The translations under genes were made by a program, and so were the position numbers. Shown piece by piece: positions 1 to 11,656 of a DNA stretch of 64,000 bases. Origin of the DNA: Saururus chinensis (lineage: Eukaryota; Streptophyta; Magnoliopsida; Piperales; Saururaceae); NCBI GenBank assembly GCA_035235625.1, contig CP141142.1:33800995-33864994 (forward strand), in the 5' to 3' direction. The notes beneath the pieces are model-generated. The model saw only the letters and a program-made list of their open reading frames with translations, did no database searches and was not told the origin of the DNA. The first letter of the stretch is position 1. Every line of letters starts with the position of its first letter.

Positions 1-1120
1 CTCCACTCCCTCTCTCTCTTCCCTTTCTATCTCTCTCTTCCCTATTGTCTCACTCTCTCTCATCTAATTCAAATTTTAAAGCTTTTTTATTATTTAAAAT
101 TAATTTTAAAAAATAAAAAAAAATTAAATAAAAATGCTAATACTCATATACGTCGCTACTATACTCCCCCTCTCTCTCTTCCCTTTCTCTCTCCCTTCTC
201 TCTCTCCTCCCTTCTCTCTCTCCTCCCCCACTCCCTTCTATCTCTCTCCTCCCTCCACTCCCTCTCTCTCTCCCCCTCTCTCTGTCCCCTCCCTCTCTCT
301 CTCCCCCTCTCTCTCCTCCTCTCTCTCTCCCGCCTCTCTCTCCTCCTCTCTTTCTCCCCCCTCTCTCTCCTCCTCTCTCTCCCTCCTCCCTCTCTCTCTC
401 CTCCTCTCTCCTCCCTCTCTCCCCTCTCTCTCTCTCCTCCCTCCTCTCTCCCTTCACTCTCTCTCCCCTCTCTCTCCTCCGTCCTCTCTCCCCTCACTCT
501 CCCCTCTCTCTCCTCCCTCCTCTCTCTCCTCCCTCGTCTCTCCCCTTAGTCTCTCTCTTCCTTCTCTTTCCTCCCTCCCCTCTCTTTGTCATTATATTTT
601 TTATTTAAAAATACGTATTAGCGACACATATAACTATGCATCGCTACTACCAAGGGTAATAGCGATGCATAGATAAATATGTCACTAATACTATCCAGTA
701 GTAGCGACGCATATATGTGTCACTATTAGTTCTTAATTTTTAATTTTTTTATTTAAAATAGATAATTATTAGCGACATTTGAAAATTAATTAGCGACATT
801 TGAAAAATACATCGTTAATGATTGTTAAAATTTTTAAAAAAAATTAATAGATATACCTTTTAGGGACGCTTATATAAGCGTCACTAATAACCTAAGTATT
901 AGCGACGCATAAGTTTAAGCATCGCTAATAGGATAGGTATTAGTAACATATATGTGTATGCGTCGCTAATAGACTACCATTAGCGACGTTTAATATTATA
1001 CATCGCTAATATTAATTTTTTTTGCAACGTTTGTTGATATGTCATTATTATCACTTTGTAGCAACGCATATTATTGCGATGCTTATATAAGCGTCGCTAA
1101 TACCCAATTTTGTTGTAGTG
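1..1120. mobile_element. CACTA-type transposon, right-terminal part (left end outside window)
   Basis: The segment ends at 1120 with TTTTGTTGTAGTG, the reverse complement of a CACTACAACAAAA terminus. The 600-1110 part is filled with short inverted units of the form TTAGCGACGCAT...ATGCGTCGCTAA (for example around 640-680, 860-935 and 1060-1105), which fits the subterminal repeats bound by CACTA transposases. Positions 160-590 are an almost pure CT tract. No transposase gene is visible, so it looks non-autonomous. The class call rests on the terminus and subterminal repeats only. Confidence 0.7.
160..590. repeat. Polypyrimidine (CT-rich) tract
   Basis: Nearly uninterrupted CTCTCT/CCTC sequence on the + strand. 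It produces long artefactual Ser/Leu/Pro frames on + and Arg/Glu/Gly frames on -. It is a simple-sequence block inside the CACTA-type element, not coding. Confidence 0.9.
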
Positions 1121-1425
1121 CAAACTCCGCCCTTCCAATTTGCAACCTTCCAACTAGCAGCGACTTGCCCGACTCAAATCAGAGCAAATTCAAGGCAGAT
1201 CACTTCCGAATTCTCGTGCCTACTGAAGCATTCCCCGTGATTGTACAAGGGGAGAACAAGAGGAACTTAAGTCATGGTCCACAAAAATGTGTGAGCAACA
1301 ATAGGTCTCGCTCGAAAGATGTTTCAACCATCTTGGTAAACTATTTACTTTGCTTGTTTTTGCTAAGATCTATTTGAAGTGTTTTCTAAAAATTAATTCT
1401 TTCCTTCAACACCGTTTTCCCTTTT
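1121..1425 (-). repeat. CACTA-associated internal unit, copy 1
   Basis: This ~300 bp non-simple sequence is repeated in inverted orientation at about 56878-57240, and a truncated end recurs at 15395-15475. It starts directly after the CACTA terminus at 1120. Shared landmarks are the CAAACTCCGCCCTTCC start, a CCCCGTGA...ACAAGGGG stretch and the CCTTCAACACCGTTTTCCC end. It may be a host fragment amplified inside the transposon family; its origin is not recognised. Confidence 0.6.
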
Positions 1426-2174
1426 CCCTTCTCTCTCTCTCTCTCATCTTTCCTCCTCTCTCTCCTCCCTCCTCACTCTCTCACTCTATCTATTTTAATT
1501 TAATTTTTTAAAAAATAAAAAAAAATCTTGTTAGTGATGCATATAACTATGTGTCGCTACTAACCTGGGGTAGTAGCGATGCATAAGAATATGTGTCGCT
1601 ACCACACTAGAATAGTAATGACGCATATATCTATGTGTCGCTACTACCAGGTTAGTAGTGACGCATACATCTATGCGTCGCTAATAGGTATTTTTTATTT
1701 TTTTAAACTTTAAAAATAATTTATAATAAAAATTTTAACTCTCTCCCTTCCTCTCTCTCTCCCCTCTCCTCTCTCTCTCTCCCCTCTTCTCTCTCTTTCC
1801 CCTCTCCCCTCTCTCCCTCCTCTCTCCCTCTTCCACTCTCTCTCCCCCCTCACTCCCTCCTCTCCTCCCTCTCTCTCTCCCTTCCTCTCTATCTCCCCTC
1901 TCGCACTCCTCTCTCTCTCTCTCTATATCATCATATTTAATTTTTTTTAAAATAAAACAATTACTAGTAGCGTATACCATATGCGTTGCTACTAACGTAG
2001 CATAGTAGCGACGCATATACGTATGCGTCGCAAATAAACTATGATAGTAGCGATGCATACAGATATGCGTCGCTAATACATATTTTTTATTTATTTTTAA
2101 AAGTTATTAAAATAATTTATAATATTAATTTTAATGCTCTCTCTCCTCTCTCTCTTCCTCTTTCTCTCTCTCTT
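1426..2174. mobile_element. CACTA-type internal/subterminal fragment
   Basis: Two clusters of inverted TAGCGACGCATA/TATGCGTCGCTA units (about 1528-1690 and 1965-2075) alternate with CT-rich tracts (about 1430-1490, 1740-1925 and 2135-2172). The arrangement matches the neighbouring CACTA-type segments. No coding potential. Confidence 0.6.
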
Positions 2175-4345
2175 CACTACAGCAAAAAAGACTATTAGCG
2201 GTGCATTTATGCGTCGCTAATAGTCTTGTATGCATCACCATAAGAGTCAAAAAAAGTACAGTCGCAACTACTATTTAGCAATGTATACATAAAATGTCGC
2301 TAATAGTACAATATTAGTGATACATATATTTTTTTGCGACACATAAATGAACGTCGCAAATAAGACATTATTAGCGATGCATACTAACTTACGTCGCTAA
2401 TATTAAAATATTTTTTAAAAAATAAAAGTTTTTATCGATTATTAATTTTGTGAAATTAAAAAATAAAATATAGGTATTAGTGACGTGTATATGTGTCACT
2501 AGTAAAAAAGAAAAAAGTATTAAAAAAATTATTAGTGACTCTTCGAAAGCGTCACTAATATGTATTATCGACTCTTTATAAGCATTGCTAATATAAATAT
2601 ATAAAATAAAAAATGTAGCAACGCTTATACTAAATTTTTTAAAAAAACTATCGGTTCTGGCCGAATGCGGCCGGAGCAGAGAAGAAGAGAGAGGAGGAAA
2701 AGAAGGGGGAGGGGGCAGGCTCTGGCCGATTGTGGCAGAAGTGAAGAAGAAGGGAGAGGGAAAGAAGGGGGAGGGGAGGGAGGAGGCTCCGGCCAATGGT
2801 GGCCAGAGCGAGAGAAGAAGGGAGAGGGGGGAGGCTTTGGCCGATGGAGGCTGGAGTAGAGAAGAAGGGGAGCCTTCAGCCGCAATCAGCCGGAGCGGAG
2901 AAGAAGGGAGAGGGGGAGGGTTAGCACTAGCCGGAGGTGACTGGAGCAAAGGGGGAGGGGGAAGGAGGGAGGAAGAAGAAGGGGGAGGGCTCAGGATGGA
3001 GCAAGAAGGGGGAAGTGGGCGGCGGCGGAGTGCGGTCGGATCATGGAGGGGGAGGCGGGCAGGTGCGGCCGGTGCATGGAGGGGGAGGCAGGCTGTGGTG
3101 GGGCGCGGCCGGAGAAGAGAAAGAATGGGGAGGGTGACGACAGAGGGGCGCCTGTTGGAGGGGGCCGGATCCGGCAAAGGGGGCGGTTGGAAGCAAGGGC
3201 GGCCGGTGGAGGTGGGTGGCTGGAGGGTAGAGCAACAGCGGGGGGGGGGGGGGGGTAAATAACTGTGCATGCAAATCTTTTGCCCGGGCGGTGGAAATTT
3301 CGCACGCGTCTGCAAAAAAATTAGTTTATTAGCGAATAATCCATGCGTCGCTAATACGCTAACTAGTATAAACTCATATGATATGATTTACCACTACCAT
3401 TGATTAATGGCGATGTATAAAATTATATGTCGCTAATAATTAACAGTGTAGCGATGCATATAGTATGCGTTGCTAATAATATATCTGTTTATCTTCTCTC
3501 TCTTTCTCTCTCTATCTCTTCCACCCTCTCTATCTTCTGTCTTCTCTCTCTCCTCCCTCTCCCTCCACTTCTCTCTCTCTACCCTCCGTCCCTCTCTCTC
3601 CCTCTCTTCTCTCTCTCTTCCCTCTCCTCCCTCTCCTATCTCTCCTCTCTCTCTTCTCTCTCTTCTTCCCTCTCCTCTCTCTCTTCTTCCCTCTCCACTC
3701 TCTCCTCCCACTCCTCTCTCTTTCCTCTCTCCCCCTTTCTCTCTCCTCTCTCTTTCTCTCTCTCCCTCCCCTCTCTCTCCTCTCTCTCTACACAATATTT
3801 TTCCTCTAATTTTATTTTTTTATGATTTTTTATTTTTATAAATTTATTTTAAAATAAAAAATATATAAAATAAATATTATTATCAACGTGTAGTAATAGG
3901 CATTGTTAATAGACATGGTATTAGCAACGCATAATTCTATGCGTTGCTAATAATTTTTTTTATTTTTTTATCTTCTCTCTTTCTAGATCTCTCCTCCCTC
4001 CTCTCTCTCTTCTCCCTCTCTCCTCTCCTCTCTCTCCTCTCCTCTCTCTCTCTCTCCCTCTCTCACCCTCTCTCTCCCTCTCCTCTCTCTTCCCTCTCCT
4101 CTCTCTCCTCTCTGTCTCTCTCTCTCCTCACTCTCTCTCCCTTTCTCCTCCCACAGTCCTCACTCTCTCTCCTCCCTCTCCCCTCTCTATCACTCTCCTC
4201 TCTATCTCTCTCTCCTCCCTCTCTTTCCTCCTCTCTCTTCCCTCTACTCTCTCGCCTCTCTCTCTACACACTATCTCTCCTTTAATTTTAATTTTTTATA
4301 ATTTTTTATTTTTATAAATTTATTTTAAAAATAAATAAAGATATA
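2175..4345 (+). mobile_element. CACTA-type transposon, left end and body (right end not found)
   Basis: The segment begins CACTACAGCAAAAAAG at 2175 and runs straight into ATTAGCGGTGCATTTATGCGTCGCTAAT-like inverted units. Its left neighbour is a CT tract of another element, so it is nested. Further inverted units occur to ~2620, around 3325-3475 and 3885-3950, with CT tracts at 3490-3790 and 3970-4270. No right terminus is visible; the similarity fades near 4345. Confidence 0.6.
2660..3255. repeat. GC/purine-rich tandem-like block with a G16 run
   Basis: Imperfect ~60-bp units of GGCCGGAG/AGAAGAAGGGAGAGGGGG character on the + strand, ending in 16 consecutive G at 3240-3255. Flanking sequence (2560-2650 and 3256-3310) is related in inverse orientation to parts of the CACTA-type segments near 58870-59040 and 15890-15940. 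Overlapping open frames in several registers are composition artefacts. Confidence 0.65.
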
Positions 4346-5729
4346 AAATAAATATTATTAGGATGTTATTTGCGTCCTATATTGAGCCTCAAATGTCTGA
4401 TGCTCTGTTGAGAGTGATATATATATTTTATTTGGTTTGTGTGCTATATTAAGCCTGAACGTTAAATATTCTATTGAGAGCAGTGTATGATTTCTACCAA
4501 CGAGTGGCGTTGTATGATTCTACCCAAGAGTGGCACTGTATAATTTTTGCCCAAGAGTGACACTAGGACTACAAGACCCCCAAAGTGTGGGCAATTGTAT
4601 GACCCCTAATATGTGGGTTTTTATATTTTCATGCTTAGGTAAGTAGTATCATGAAACTGCTCTTATTTGTCTGATCCTGTGCCCCATGAGTATTAGTGTG
4701 TCTTGCCTTCGGAAAAGTCCATGATGTCTAGTCACTCTCTGGAGGTTAAGGTGATGTCCCAGTGACATTACTTTCCATTTCAATGTTGGAGCTTATTAGT
4801 TGTCATGAGCTTCAGTGGTTGATAATGTGTATACGACTGTATGAGTGAGTATGTATGTTTCTGAGTAAGTGTAAGTTTCATATGAGTGAGTATGTATATT
4901 TCTGAGTAAGTGTAAGTTTCTGAGTAACACTGTAAGAGTATGATTCTAAGCAATACTATAAGCGTATGTTTACAAGTATGTGTAAGTTGCATGAATAAGA
5001 ACATAATTGTACGAGTAAGTTCGTAAGACACTAATTAAGAGTGTAAGTTTGGTTTGATGGTATGTATTTGACATGATTGTATGCGTATGTGCATGATTAT
5101 TATATGCATGTCTGCTTTATGTTTGAGTTGCATAAACGAATGTGTATATTACAGAGTTCACTGTTTAGAACTCCCATATTGGGTATTTTTCTATTGAGTA
5201 TAAAAATACTTATTACCTTATTTTTTAGCCCTGTTGTTCAGGAGGCTTTTGCAGGTTTGTGATGGAGAGCTCCTGGAGATGGATGCTTGTTTCGATGTGG
5301 ATTTATTCCATTTGACTAAGGTATATTCTTCACTCACTGTGAGTATTATTTTGTGCCACGATCTGATGTATTAAGTGAGATGAGAATTAAGGTGTTTATG
5401 CTTTCTAGACTCGTAATTTAGGTTAAACTGTGGATTGTTATAGGACTTACACTAAGGGATGCCTAGGAGAGATTTGTATTTAAAGTCTATGATCATAGCA
5501 ATTCACTTTGTACATTTATTTTCGAGTAGCACCTAAGGATGTTTGTTTTGATCGTACGATGTTTAAATGAATAATAATTTATATGGGAAAAATTGATGGT
5601 GATGTTTTAAATTATAAAACTGTTTTCACAGGTTTTATAGTTGTCATTTTTTCCAATTTACAGTCATTATATTGTAAAAAGTTTTATAAATTTTAAAGAA
5701 AATGTGATAAAAAATCTCGGACGTTACAC
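4346..5729 (+). other. LTR-retrotransposon-like remnant, unclassified
   Basis: AT-rich stretch with no long open frame, ending near 5729 in TCGGACGTTACA, a terminus typical of plant LTRs that begin TGTAAC. No matching TGTAAC start, tRNA primer site or gag/pol sequence is visible, so the assignment is weak. It contains short imperfect repeats (GAGTAAGTGTAAGTTTC, about 4855-4920). Confidence 0.3.
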
Positions 5730-6310
5730 ATGTAAAATGACATTGTTTGCCAATTATATAACTTCAATGATGTTTAGATTAGTGGACATGTATGTAGCTC
5801 AGTTGTGCTATTTTAGAGATTGTAATACGTGATACTTCCATGTGGTGAGACTGTCCTAATGGAGTTAAGTAATAGATGTTTCCCATCTTACCAATCTTGA
5901 AGGCTTGAATTGAATTGAATCTCATTTATAGGTTGTAGATGGATGAAGCAAACACTTCATCCTTCTGCATTATAAAAGTACATAGGTTTTATAACAAATT
6001 AATCTTCATTTTGAAATTTTTTGGCCAATTTGATATTAATAATCTCTTTTTAGTAACAGAGAGTTTGTAATCTAGCTAGCTAGAAAAAGGGACTGTTGCT
6101 ATTGCTTATGGCGAAGTAGAAAATGTGTCTTGTAGATTGCATCCTTCTGTCCTTGCAACAACTTAGTGTGACCACCCTAATCAACTACAAAGTCTTTATG
6201 GTATCATCAATTCGAATTGTCCCTACCTCACTTCACAATATCTTTATTAAGATGGAGTTGTTCGAATCCGACTCTCATGTTTTGTAGCTCTATTCACAAT
6301 AATGATAAAA
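5730..6310. other. Intergenic, nothing recognised
   Basis: AT-rich sequence without a supported gene, RNA or repeat structure. Frames in it are short and show no familiar motifs. Confidence 0.6.
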
Positions 6311-7145
6311 AAATTATCGCTCGCGGTAGGGGCTCATCGTGAGGATATTCATACATTGTCGGGGGGCACCCACCATGAGAGTCATGCCAAAAGTTCTCAT
6401 GTGCAAGATGTATAGGTCTAACTCCTTCGCGTTAGGTGCCCAACAAAGAAAACTTCATACACTATCGGAGGGTGCCTGTCGTGAGCATCATTCCAGAAGT
6501 TCCCCCCATGGTTCACATAGATGCCTTACTCCCTCTTGGTGGGAACGCCTCATATAGAACTTCGTACGTTGTCAGGGGATGCCCACCATGAGAGTCATTC
6601 TAGAAGTTCTTCATGGCTCACATAGAGGTATTACTAACTCACATTGGGCACCCCCCGTATATAACTTCATGCGTTGTTGGGAGCCGTCCACCATAAACAC
6701 CATTCCAGAAGTTCCCCTATGTGGTTCACATAGAGGCCTTACTTCCTAGCGGTGGGCACCCCCTGTATATAACCTCATACGTTATTAGGGGGCGCCTACC
6801 GTGAAAGTCAGTCTAAAAGTTCTTCCTCGCTCACATAGAGGCCTCACACCCTCGCAGTGGGAACCCATTGTATATAACTTCATACGTTGTCGGGGGCTGC
6901 CCACCGTAAGCCCCATTCTAGAAGTTTTTCGTGGTCTACATAGAGGCCTTACTCCCTCACGGTGGACACCCTTGTATATAACTTCATGCATTGTTGGGGG
7001 GGGCCCATCGTGAGAACCATTTCAGAAGTTATCCTGTACAATGCGTTGAGGCCTTACTACCTCGCAGTGGGCACCAACCGTATAAACTTTATACTTTGTC
7101 GAAGGGTGCCCATTGTGAGCACCATTCCAGAAGTTTTTCCATAGA
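6311..7145. repeat. ~106-bp minisatellite, about 7.5 copies
   Basis: Diverged tandem units, each with CTTCATACGTTGTCGGGG, CCATTCCAGAAGTT, TTCACATAGAGGCCTTACT and GTGGGCACC landmarks. The CATAC landmark recurs at about 6349, 6459, 6564, 6667, 6776, 6880, 6985 and 7088, a spacing of ~103-110 bp. Units differ by substitutions and small indels, so the array is old. It is more GC-rich than its surroundings, and its short frames are not genes. Confidence 0.85.
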
Positions 7146-7601
7146 AATTATCATGTCTATGATACTGTAGAGTATCCCGTTGTTCCACAATTACTTTCTG
7201 AGCTAAAATTTTATATAAAGAATTGAAGGACCTTAGTACTTAGTAAGATTTCTAAGATTACACATCGCATGATACAAAATGGGAAAAAAAAAGACACAAA
7301 GCTCAACTTCTAGAAGATAAATTATACAAAGCTTCTTATCGGTCATAAAAAATCATTGTGACCATTACATTTGTTAAAAAACTTGACCAAACTCAAGAAC
7401 GGAAGAACAAATGCTATGACCACACCCATTTATATAAAAGTAAAGAGCTTTCTTTAAACAACAAGAGAAAAATAGTGAATGCAAATACCTCATTAATGAT
7501 ACAGAAAACCCTAGCAAGAACTTCTGAAGTTGTTTGGGTTTTTCTGGGCGCATCTGGGTTTGCCCAGCATTCCTTCTAACAAATCTTCTGCAAATCTGTT
7601 A
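7146..7601. other. Intergenic, nothing recognised
   Basis: AT-rich sequence between the minisatellite and the MITE. No gene or repeat structure supported. Confidence 0.55.
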
Positions 7602-7610
7602 CTAAATGCC

Positions 7611-7786
7611 GAGAAATTTTTCAGTGTGCGTCGCACACCCCGTTGGCTGTGTATTTCACCATTCAACGCATGACTCCTCAGCATAGTTGTGGGACATGAG
7701 GGCAATAAACAGTTATAAATGCTGATGAGTCGTTTTGTAAATGGTGAAATACACGGCCAACGGGGTGTGCATCTGAATAATTTCTC
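7611..7786. mobile_element. MULE-type MITE, 176 bp
   Basis: Terminal inverted repeats GAGAAATTTTTCAG / CTGAATAATTTCTC continue inward through a long imperfect hairpin whose arms share CACACCCCGTTGG and TGTATTTCACCATT. The flanks CTAAATGCC (7602-7610) and ATAAATGCC (7787-7795) match at 8 of 9 bases. A 9-bp target duplication with long inverted repeats and no coding capacity is what is expected of a Mutator-like MITE. Confidence 0.8.
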
Positions 7787-7795
7787 ATAAATGCC

Positions 7796-8726
7796 GCCTT
7801 TGAAATAAGATTAGGAGAGGCAAAATACCACTCTTTGAAGCTTTGCCGTAAATGCAAGGAAGAAAGGCCGGCAACTGTAGGAGATGCATGGCAAGAGACA
7901 TATTGTTCTTATCTGGTTTAATTGAGGTAATGAGATAGGAAATTTCGTAGAGTAGATGGGGTACAGGAGAAACAAAAAAATACTTAGAATTTCTTCACTT
8001 ATGAGGTATGGAGGGGGTTTTTGGGTGCAGATAGACCCCCTCTTTTCATGCATAGATAAATTTTATTTTACTGTTTTACTCTTACTTATGCTTTCGCTTC
8101 TATGTCCCAGAAGACGTCTTCTTCCACGACTCCTCTTCTACCTTTTTTTCAGGGAGAGACCTTCCCATTCTCTGATCGGCTTTTCTTCACTCCAAATGAC
8201 GGTGGGAAGGACATCTTGAGCATGAACGTACTCCATAGACTCCGGCATGTTCTACACCATCTCTATCAGCTCCCACTGGCCCCTCGTGGTGGCCAGCTAC
8301 CTCGTCGATGCTGACGGCTGGTTCATCCTCCAGAGAGGTGGGGATGAAGAGCCAGAGAGACCGACACTGACAATGGGCAGCACTTCTCTAGCCATGACCG
8401 ACGCTGGAACTGGCCAGATCTTCGCTAACCATGGGCAGCTCTTCTATGGCCATGGCCAGAGCCAGCCATGGCCAGCATCTGCTGGTTCTAGCCATGGCCT
8501 GCGCTGGCCACAGCCGATGCTGGCCATGGCCAGAGATGTCCGGTCTCGCCTGCCCAACGGGGCAAGGGGTTAAACGTTCAATTCTATTACGAGGGGGGTA
8601 TGATAATCTTTTTATTGTTACTTACTTTACGACAGTGGAACCTAGCTATATTTTCTTACGTAATTATGTGAAGTGATAAAATCCCGAACAATATTATCTA
8701 TGTTCACATCCTTGACCTCTTTATCT
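7796..8726. other. Intergenic, no gene supported
   Basis: Contains a GC-richer patch (about 8225-8570) in which GCCATGG/GGCCAGC words recur. Open frames there are overlapping and low-complexity, with no recognisable domain. The remainder is AT-rich. Confidence 0.5.
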
Positions 8727-9545
8727 ATAACTATTTAGTTTTTCATTGCATTCCCAGCTTCTTAAGGATCAGTCTAAATAGCTCCAATACAGGGACTTGC
8801 GGGACCTTGCTGCTGGACTTAATTTCTTTGCTGATTCAACAAAATAATGATCCATTTGATCAAACCAAGCGCATTACCCGCACTATATATGCAACGGATA
8901 GTGATATTCCCACAACAAAAGTACCCACAAAAACTCACACAAGAGTTTTGATTGGTTTTCACAAGTGGGCTCCACAATAAACTCACATGGGCTTACTCAT
9001 CTTGACCAATCAAAAGTCATGTGTGAGTTTTTGTTGTGTACTTTTGATGTGAAAATATCATTTTCCATATGCAACACATCGCTCAATTGCGAAAAGGAAT
9101 CAATCAATTACAGAGATGGTCATGACAACATTCAAAATCCTTTACAGAAACCTCTTCCAACTCAACAATTATTTATACATAAAGTCAGGATTTATTGCAT
9201 GAACACAACCCGCTAAACTGATATTTCATTAGGTAAAGTCAAATTTTACTGAAAGAAAATTCTTTCTTCAAATGTTATTGAAAGTTTAAGCCCTGTCAGT
9301 GGTGGGTTCTCTCGGAAAACCTGCTTCTGATTTGGGCGTGGTTGGACCAAGCCACGGAGAGCGCGTTGGCGCCAGAAATCTACAAACCATGGAGGCATAG
9401 GTAAGGATCAGGAGGTATGTCCACCGGCAATGGAGAGAGGGTTGTCGGGGAGGTCTGGCGTGTGGAAAGATAAGGAGGGCCATCGGGGAAGGGGTGGTGG
9501 GCAGCAAGAATCTTGTGGTTGTGGAGGATGTTGGTAAAGAAGGTA
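8727..9545 (-). other. 3' flank of WAK copy 1, duplicated at 16014-16620
   Basis: This downstream flank matches 16014-16620 over most of its length. Shared landmarks include AAGCGCATTACCCGCACTA, GATGGTCATGACAACATTC, AATTATTTATACATAAAGT and GCTTCTGATTTGGG. The copy here is interrupted by the 171-bp MITE at 8896-9066, which the other copy lacks. It probably contains the 3' untranslated region of WAK copy 1, but no cleavage site was defined. Confidence 0.7.
8896..9066. mobile_element. MULE-type MITE, 171 bp, with perfect 9-bp target duplication
   Basis: Identical flanks ATATGCAAC at 8887-8895 and 9067-9075. Terminal repeats start GGATAGTGATATT and (reverse complement of the right end) GGAAAATGATATT, then share CAAAAGTAC and CAAAAACTCACAC. 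The homologous flank at about 16140 lacks the insert, giving a paralogous empty site. A diverged relative lies at 13819-13982. No coding capacity. Confidence 0.88.
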
Positions 9546-10720
9546 TCATCGTCCCAGGGCCATCTCTATTTCAAGGCTGACCCATTTCTCTGCAGTAACT
9601 TCACCAGTTGCAGAGTTACTGCATTCCTCCCAAGATGGGCCTAGCAAGGTCCCCTTCTCATCTAGGTTCTTTGGTACCCAAGGATGCTCAGTGCACCGCC
9701 TGATCAACTGCTGCAGTTCTGTTGCAACATCTCTCATTGTTGGCCTATCCTCGCCTTTGACTCTCAAGCACCTCTCCGCAAGATGACCAACTGCCATCAC
9801 TTGAGCATTCAATCCTTCAATCCGAACTCGTTCCTCTAATGCGTCTGAGAGCCGATTCTCCCTCAACTCGGAAATGAAATGCCTCACTAACGATTTTCTC
9901 TGGGGTCCTCTATTTGAGATGGGTATCTCCCCTGTTAACAGTTCCACAAGTACCACCCCAAAGCTGTACACATCACTCTTTTTTGTGAGTTGACATGTTT
10001 GCAAGTACTCGGGATCCAAGTACCCCGCAGTTCCTTTCACAATAGTTTCAATTTGTCCCTGTTGATCTGATGGTACTAGCTTTGACGTTCCAAAATCCGA
10101 CACTTTGGCATTCAGGTTAGAATCTAAGAGGATGTTTGCAGATTTGACATCTCCATGGATAATTGGCACTGACACATCTGAATGCAAGTAGGCGAGTGCT
10201 CCTGCAGTTTCTATTGCAATCTTTAGACGATTTCAAATTGAAATGGAGCCAACAAAGTCCCTCTGATGAAGTCGCTGGGCGAGGGTTCCATTGCTGATGA
10301 ACTCGTATACTAAAATTGGACTTTTTGATTCCAAACAACATCCCAAAAGCTTTACCACATTTTTGTGGTTCATCCTGTACAAGGCGGAGATCTCATTTAT
10401 GAAGTCTTCAACTTGATTCTTATCCACTATTTTAGACTTCTTGACAGCAACTTCTCCATGTGGTGGTAGATGTCCTTTGTAGACTACACCATAACCTCCC
10501 TCACCAATTATCTCCGAGTAATTGTTTGTTGCCTTCTTAAGCTCGTCCTCGTGGTAGACTTTGACTATGTCCACTGCGCCTCTTGAGGAAAGGCTATTGT
10601 ATATAGCACCACCATTTTGATAGAAATACTCGGCTTTGAGTTTCTCTAGCTTGTTCTTTTGGTAGTGCCAGTAGAATAAAGTCGCAACGATGACTAGAAT
10701 CAAGATAATCGAGTTAATAC
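9546..10720 (-). CDS. WAK copy 1, exon 3 (transmembrane helix and kinase)
   Basis: Begins after GTGCAG at 10721-10723 with GINSIILILVIV. The glycine loop GEGGYGVVYKG, AVKKSK lysine, HGDVKSANILLD catalytic loop, DFGTSK and GTAGYLDPEY are all present. TGA at 10233-10235 replaces a Gly codon seen in copy 2 (GSISFGN there, GSISI-stop here). The downstream part remains open in the same frame to the terminal TGA at 9546-9548, so a single base state decides whether the kinase is complete. Confidence 0.85.
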
Positions 10721-10849
10721 CTGCACATGCGTCTACAGAGTCGGTTGGAAGAACTTGAAAGAGCAAATGAAATGAAAAGACTGCCTGCAATATAAAAGAA
10801 AGAAACAAGTAAAAAAACTATTTTATGGACCATGTTAAACCTGTTTTTT

Positions 10850-11243
10850 TAAAATCCCCCACCCCGAATCTGAAAGTTAAATTTCACGAACAATGAATCA
10901 TCACATCCGCTCTCAACATTTCCTGTTTTTATTTTATACGTATAATGGTCATCATGGAGCCTGCTAGGTACAATGTTTGTTTTTAGGCGTTTACTTCGGG
11001 CGTCAGTGACACAAACTTCGGGCTCTAGCAAAATCATTTGTAGCTGTGGCCGCCGCAAGAGCGCTGTGGCTTTCCTAGGCCTGGCCAGCCACGACAAGGG
11101 CTTTCCATCCCTAGTGGCCACGACCAGGTCTTTCTGGGTTTGGCCAAAGCCTTGCCCGCCTCAGGGCTTTCCATACTTGGCAGGCCTCAGCAGTCGCGGG
11201 CGTTGGTTGTACAGGCACGAGGATGCGCTCTCTCTCCTGTTAT
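10850..11243. other. GC-rich insert in WAK copy 1 intron 2, unrecognised
   Basis: GC-rich sequence absent from the homologous 83-bp intron of copy 2. Words such as TGGCCA and GGCCTGGCCAGC recur in it. Frames spanning it have no recognised domain. It could be part of a larger insertion that also brought the hAT-type MITE. Confidence 0.4.
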
Positions 11244-11656
11244 TAGGGCTGCACAAGAAAATCAGAACTGAACTGAATTGGGTAAAATCGAATCAAAATT
11301 TAGCGGTTCTTAATTCCATTTTAGTTTGGTTCTTATAAAAAACTTAAACAAACTTGGGTTCAGTTCGGTTCTAAAGAAAAAAAAATTGAAATTGAAACCA
11401 AATGAAAACCGAATTAATTTAATTAAAATAATTTCATTTCAGTTCGGTTTTAAAGAAAAAAAATTAAATTTTTATATAAAAATATGTAATTTTATATTAT
11501 ATCTACATGATTTTAATTTATTAAAACAATTTAATTAAAATATTTAGTTTTTATTCAGTTTCGGTTCAATTTCAATTCTTATATCGGTTCAGTTTGATTT
11601 TCATATTTTGATTTTAAATTTTAATTCAGTTCGGTTCTTAAATTGAGTTCGCCCTA
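11244..11656. mobile_element. hAT-type MITE inside WAK copy 1 intron 2
   Basis: The ends are TAGGGCTGCAC and (inverse of the right end) TAGGGCGAACTC, typical of hAT non-autonomous elements. The interior is rich in CAGTTCGGTT/AACCGAA words, also typical of such plant elements. An 8-bp target duplication is not clearly preserved. No coding capacity. Confidence 0.6.

Noticed and set aside
134..676. Long Ser/Leu/Pro frame and its Arg/Glu/Gly antisense frames
   Set aside because: They lie in a CT simple-sequence tract; composition alone keeps all frames open. The same holds at 1735-2058, 3427-4285, 14605-15812, 30804-31391, 55781-56164 and 57567-58116.
2389..3315. 308-residue Pro/Leu/Ser-rich frame on the minus strand
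   Set aside because: Open in several frames at once, caused by GC/purine-rich tandem sequence; no domain and no splice context.
6339..7144. Several 60-73-residue frames on both strands
   Set aside because: Shadows of the ~106-bp minisatellite.
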